NCBI RefSeq assembly: GCF_001039355.2
Contig: NW_019775857.1
Coordinates: forward strand, 933,586 to 997,585
DNA: 64,000 nucleotides
Reading direction: 5' to 3'
DNA from: Lingula anatina
Lineage: Eukaryota > Brachiopoda > Lingulata > Lingulida > Lingulidae
The notes beneath the pieces were generated by a model. It saw only the letters and a list, made by a program, of their open reading frames with translations. It had not been told where the DNA came from and ran no database searches. Below, piece by piece: positions 60,101 through 64,000 of the stretch. How positions within the stretch are numbered: the stretch's first letter is position 1; each line of letters begins with the position of its first letter. The position numbers were made by a program, and so were the translations under genes.

Positions 60101-60447
60101 GTGATGCCTCAACTTAAATAAAAGAAACCAATAATTAAGATAGAAGGCAGGAAAAACTATGATTTTTGTTTTAAAAAATAAAATAGGTATTTGTGGTTGA
60201 ATTATTTCCAACCTCTAAATGGAATCTGTTATCATAGTAAATATTCCCAGTAAGAAAGACAAATAAACAGTATTTTTCACTGAACTGGAAAACATAAAAC
60301 AAGATAAGATCAAATACAAAAAATTCAAATTGCATAACATTCCCTACGTACCAGAGATTGGCTTGGGAAGCTGTCCACTATTTTCTTGGCTACCCAGTGG
60401 TTGGCATAGATCATGCACTCGGCTATAGTTTCATGGATCTCCAGGGG
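57120..60447 (-). CDS. DIS3L: DIS3-like exonuclease 1 (DIS3L), C-terminal exons, partial
   Basis: Eight minus-strand exons in coding order: 60447-60352, 60112-59960, 59582-59433, 59230-59126, 58911-58769, 58492-58321, 57731-57603, 57281-57120 (TGA 57122-57120). All phases fit (0,0,0,0,2,0,0). They encode about 370 residues: the end of the RNB ribonuclease domain ([59 protein letters not shown]) and a C-terminal S1-type RNA-binding region ([33 protein letters not shown]). The SPIRRY motif is typical of RNase II/Dis3 enzymes. [20 protein letters not shown] and LYLKNKEG-like stretches match DIS3L rather than nuclear DIS3. The family is the catalytic partner of the cytoplasmic RNA exosome and degrades RNA 3' to 5'. 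Upstream exons are outside the contig. Confidence 0.92.
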
Positions 60448-60821
60448 CTAAATCAAAGGGCAACAATCATACCATAAAAATGTTATAATATAATAGCATC
60501 AATACCAGAGCAGAAACAACACACGTATGCTAATTCAAGGCACATAAATTGTACTTAATCAAAACATTTGTGCAATAATTCAAATAATCATAATGTAAGC
60601 TTTGAAGTAAAGAGAGCTCAAAGGGCACAAGGACTCTTTATCAATTCCCACAGTTCAAATCTTGAACATGAGAAATTTTCTGTAACTTTCTTCAAGCAAA
60701 AAGTTTTATTCCTTTTCAAAGAGATAAAGTTAGCAAAACATGTTTAAATCTTTCAAGAAAAATTTCATGCTATTTTATCAATTAGTGCCCCAAAAGTAAC
60801 AATAATATTTTCATGAGTAAA
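60448..60821 (-). other. DIS3L intron, cut by assembly join
   Basis: AT-rich; no exon pattern before the N at 60822. Confidence 0.6.
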
Positions 60822-60822
60822 N
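60822..60822. other. Assembly join (single N), contig 4 to contig 5
   Basis: Contig 5 begins with intron sequence already given at about 58640. Confidence 0.85.
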
Positions 60823-61977
60823 ATTTAAAATGGATTACAATAAAAAAATTTTACATCATAAAGAGGGACAAATCTTGTGATTCAAGATTGTATGAAGGAA
60901 TAATTTTATACAATAATTAACACTCATGGAGCTAGTTAAAAGATAACTCACTTTGGCACAAACACCATAACTCCATTAGCTCTAAGCTGAAATATCACAG
61001 CATCTGCTATACAGTAAGAGTCTTTTTCCGGGCGGTTCTTGAAATAGAGAGCTTGGAACAGTTCTTGAGACTCCCGCTCAGCATATTGAGCAGCCTGAAG
61101 AAAAAACAGTAAGTCTAAAAAGCAATCCTGAAGGTCTGACCTAACATCCAGTCATAAGAAATAGAACTTAAAAGCTGGGGAAGCAAAGGAAGAGAGTTTA
61201 GACTAATACAACACAAAGGCTAGAGAACAGAGAGAAAATGATGAACTAGACATTAAATGAAATAAATTAAATAAAGGTAAATTATATCTGAATCAGATAA
61301 AAACATACTCTGTGCTTATCATTGATGTGATGGGCCAGTTCTTCTAAATCTTTGTTGCTCATCAAACAACTTGCATCTTCTTGTCCAAGAGCAGCAAGCA
61401 GTGTTCTATGGACCTGAGGGAAAAATTTAAAGCACATCCAAAATGCTAATAAACACATTGTGTTCACATATTTTGAACCTTTATTTGCTCAATAACCATC
61501 AACTTGACTTAATGATGTAAATATCGCTCATTTTAAAGGGACATATCTTTCAATTCAGTAACATAAGACCCATGATAAAAATGGCTCAACTAAAAACCAT
61601 TTATACTTACCAAGATATCTGCATACCTTCTAATGGGTGAAGTAAAGTGAGTGTATTTGTCAAGTGCCAGACCATAATGGAAAAACTGGTCCCTGGGCAG
61701 AGAACCAGTGGAGAAATACTGAGCATTGGACATGGCTTGAGTAGCCAAGGTACGCAGAAGCTGAAAGAAAGCAAATGCACGTAATTATATTCTTTTTTAT
61801 CATTTTTAAAATAAAATAACTTATTTGTAGAGATTTAAACCTCATTTTCCAAATGAGTTTTTTAAATTGAATTAATAAGCTATTGTAAATATTTTTTAAA
61901 CTTGAACTTATTTTCTAAAGAATTGTCCATATAAAAATTCAGATATTATCAGTCAGCAGAAGTGTAGCAGAATCTTT
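60823..61977 (-). repeat. Second (allelic) copy of three DIS3L exons
   Basis: Exon copies: 61760-61611, 61413-61309, 61094-60952, corresponding to 59582-59433, 59230-59126 and 58911-58769. Coding sequence is the same. The introns differ by a few substitutions and indels, including 5 bp in a polypyrimidine tract next to 61413. Homology with the first copy stops at AATCTTT (61977), where an insertion starts. Confidence 0.82.
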
Positions 61978-62195
61978 TTTTTTTTTTTATTGACACAATA
62001 CATCACGAATACATGACAATACAAAAACAAACAAACAAACAGACACTCGCTCACACACTCACACATAAGAGATGTTATGCCATATAACACTTTTTAGTTA
62101 ATTACATCATCGTACGCCAAATATTCAAATTGAAAATAACTTAATTATATTTCAATTGTACTGACAGATTGACTTATCTGTTTTCACCAGATATC
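61978..62195 (-). mobile_element. Poly(A)-tailed retroposon 3' end inserted in a DIS3L intron on one haplotype
   Basis: The other copy of the intron continues GTAATACTTG, but here a T run (61975-61988) is followed by ATTGACACAATACATCACGA and an AAACAAACAAAC stretch. Read on the minus strand this is a poly(A) tail after a 3' UTR-like sequence, as in LINEs or SINEs. Family and length are unknown because the far side is not seen. Confidence 0.55.
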
Positions 62196-62200
62196 TAAGG

Positions 62201-63868
62201 GCCCCTTTACACTGGACGGCGTTCTTTCTGCGTCCCTTCTGCGTTCAAAAATGTGGCCAGGACGCTCAACGGTCGCCAAAGCAATTAAATTGTGTCTCAG
62301 TGTAAAGGCGTCTGCGTCCCTTGTGCGTCCTTTGAACGACCGAATCTTGATTTTACCTGTAGAACTGCAAGCAACCTGCCTGCCTCCACTGTACGTCCCC
62401 TGTGCAACCCAAGGCGTCCATTGCGATGTTTGAGCTACCATTGAGGATTCTTGCTGCATTCTCTGTACCTTCATCGGCTATCAGTGGCGTCTATTCTACG
62501 ATCATTCTGCATCCTGCTTGACCGATGAGCGTTTTTTGGGCGTCCTTCTCTACATTCTAACTCATATTTTTTCATCGGTTCTATCCAGGCCATCCAATAA
62601 AGAACATTTCCAGCACACAAAACAAATAAATGGGAATAAACGCTTTAAACTATAGTGATGCAAAGTCTGCATGGACAGAAAATCAGCCAGATGCTCATTG
62701 TTATCCTTATAAGAAGGATGGACAGGCGCCGAAAGCGAGAGACACAACATAGAATAATTGAATCCGTTTTCAAATGACGCATTCTGCAAAAAATTCTGAC
62801 ATTTAATGCATCTTGTAAAAAAGGCAAAATATTCGTTTTATANCCCTTGTGCGTCCTTTGAACGACCGAATCTTGATTTTACCTGTAGAACTGCAAGCAA
62901 CCTGCCTGCCTCCACTGTACGTCCCCTGTGCAACCCAAGGCGTCCATTGCGATGTTTGAGCTACCATTGAGGATTCTTGCTGCATTCTCTGTACCTTCAT
63001 CGGCTATCAGTGGCGTCTATTCTACGATCATTCTGCATCCTGCTTGACCGATGAGCGTTTTTTGGGCGTCCTTCTCTACATTCTAACTCATATTTTTTCA
63101 TCGGTTCTATCCAGGCCATCCAATAAAGAACATTTCCAGCACACAAAACAAATAAATGGGAATAAACGCTTTAAACTATAGTGATGCAAAGTCTGCATGG
63201 ACAGAAAATCAGCCAGATGCTCATTGTTATCCTTATAAGAAGGATGGACAGGCGCCGAAAGCGAGAGACACAACATAGAATAATTGAATCCGTTTTCAAA
63301 TGACGCATTCTGCAAAAAATTCTGACATTTAATGCATCTTGTAAAAAAAGGCAAAATATTCGTTTTATAATAACCTTAAAAAAAAAAAAATTGAACGTTT
63401 CTTGAATTTTAGGGGAAAAAACAATCGGAGGCTGATATGAGACAACTGTTGCCCATAGAATTCCTGTCTGGTGAAAAATACCTCAGCACGGCCCCGTTTG
63501 AGAGTGAAAAAATTATGTTCTACGTGCCGAACACTGGACGATCTTTGGGTTTTCATTCTGCAACCAAAGCGATGCTTGTGCCTCCTTTCTACGACCGCGG
63601 TGATGCTTGTGCGTCCTCTCTGCGACCACGGCGATGCTTGTGCGTCCTTTCTGCGTCCATTGAGCGACCATCCTCCATCGCGTTCTCTCTGCGATTGTTT
63701 TGAACATGCTCAAAACTTCGCGGCGTCCATGGCGTCCTCGGCGATGCTTGAACGTTCTTTGTGCGACCTTGGCGATCACTGTGCGTTCTTTGAGCGTCCG
63801 AAGGCGTCCTGGCCAGTTTCATGGTCGCACAAAGGACGCAGAAAGGACGCCGTCCAGTGTAAAGGGGG
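62201..63868. mobile_element. Non-autonomous DNA transposon with long terminal inverted repeats and GCGTCC-rich subterminal repeats
   Basis: The left end CCCCTTTACACTGGACGGCG, continuing as TTCTTTCTGCGTCC, is mirrored at the right by GGACGCAGAAAGGACGCCGT and CCAGTGTAAAGGGGG (63835-63868), giving about 35 nearly matching positions. Both subterminal zones are dense in TGCGTCCTT, GAGCGACC and GGCGATGCTTG words in both orientations. Allowing for the duplicated 0.53 kb at the N, the element is about 1.1 kb and lacks a transposase. Open frames inside it are by-products of its GC-rich repeats. The superfamily is not assigned. Confidence 0.75.
62843..62843. other. Assembly join (single N), contig 5 to contig 6
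   Basis: 62844-63369 repeats 62318-62842 almost perfectly, inside the inverted-repeat transposon. Confidence 0.85.
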
Positions 63869-64000
63869 TTTAAGCGATGAAATCAAACCTCCTAATGTTG
63901 GTTTACCCTGTGAACATCTTAAATAAATATAAAATTTAAATTGCAACATAATGAGATTAATAATTGGAGAGAGGCCCGTAGAGCCGACTAAGCAATTCCT
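63869..64000. other. Flank of the inverted-repeat transposon, unassigned
   Basis: Non-coding. It does not match the DIS3L intron of the other haplotype, so the outer insertion extends beyond the window or this is a different repeat. Confidence 0.4.

Noticed and set aside
62251-63926. Several open frames of 60-150 codons, rich in Arg, Cys and Asp, on both strands
   Set aside because: They arise from GCGTCC/GGCGATGC repeats in a non-coding TIR element; overlapping frames are open on both strands and show no family pattern.
1-64000. tRNA, rRNA or other standard RNA genes
   Set aside because: I looked for cloverleaf-type and rRNA-like segments and saw none I could support by eye.

Overview
The window is nuclear DNA of an AT-rich, intron-rich animal, most likely a marine invertebrate. 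It has GT-AG introns of roughly 100-2,600 bp, and its three conserved genes match metazoan families exon by exon. It also has a rich mix of DIRS-like, Ty3/Gypsy, PIF/Harbinger, FLYWCH-MULE, hAT and non-LTR remnants. The species cannot be named from the sequence alone.

Layout. (1) 1-2288, minus strand: the first four exons of TAPT1, running off the left edge. (2) 2289-2660: a 372-bp head-to-head intergenic region, probably a shared bidirectional promoter. (3) 2661-33224, plus strand: a complete 54-exon DOCK1/2/5-type Rac exchange factor of about 1842 residues, with SH3, DHR-1, helical region, DHR-2 and a proline-rich tail. (4) 33225-35600: 3' UTR and intergenic DNA. (5) About 35.6-56.3 kb: an island of decayed mobile elements. 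It holds a DIRS-like element with an SGNH-hydrolase ORF and a tyrosine recombinase whose key residues are all present. It also holds three further loci of a second SGNH-hydrolase unit, a Harbinger transposase, two Ty3/Gypsy integrase remnants with one possible LTR, two FLYWCH/MULE remnants, and a hAT element with terminal inverted repeats and target duplication. (6) 57120-60447, minus strand: the C-terminal eight exons of a DIS3-like (DIS3L) exoribonuclease. (7) 60823-64000: a second version of part of DIS3L carrying an intronic insertion, then a non-autonomous DNA transposon with terminal inverted repeats and GC-rich internal repeats.

Assembly structure matters for every reading. Single N characters lie at 14500, 20873, 42704, 60822 and 62843. 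After each, sequence already present upstream is repeated (about 0.47, 5.3, 2.0, 1.15 and 0.53 kb) with about 1-2% differences by eye. The DOCK coding differences I noticed are synonymous. The simplest reading is un-merged overlapping contigs from two haplotypes, not tandem gene duplication. The true locus would then be nearer 54-55 kb. The paired copies also expose insertions present on only one haplotype (near 14501, 20763 and 61978).

TAPT1, DOCK and DIS3L are housekeeping-type genes with no evident functional link. The most unusual content is the SGNH-hydrolase mobile family: a recombinase-linked form at 35.9 kb, and a unit with a conserved roughly 435-bp leader, an SGNH ORF and, in one locus, a 3' region of repeated small hairpins.
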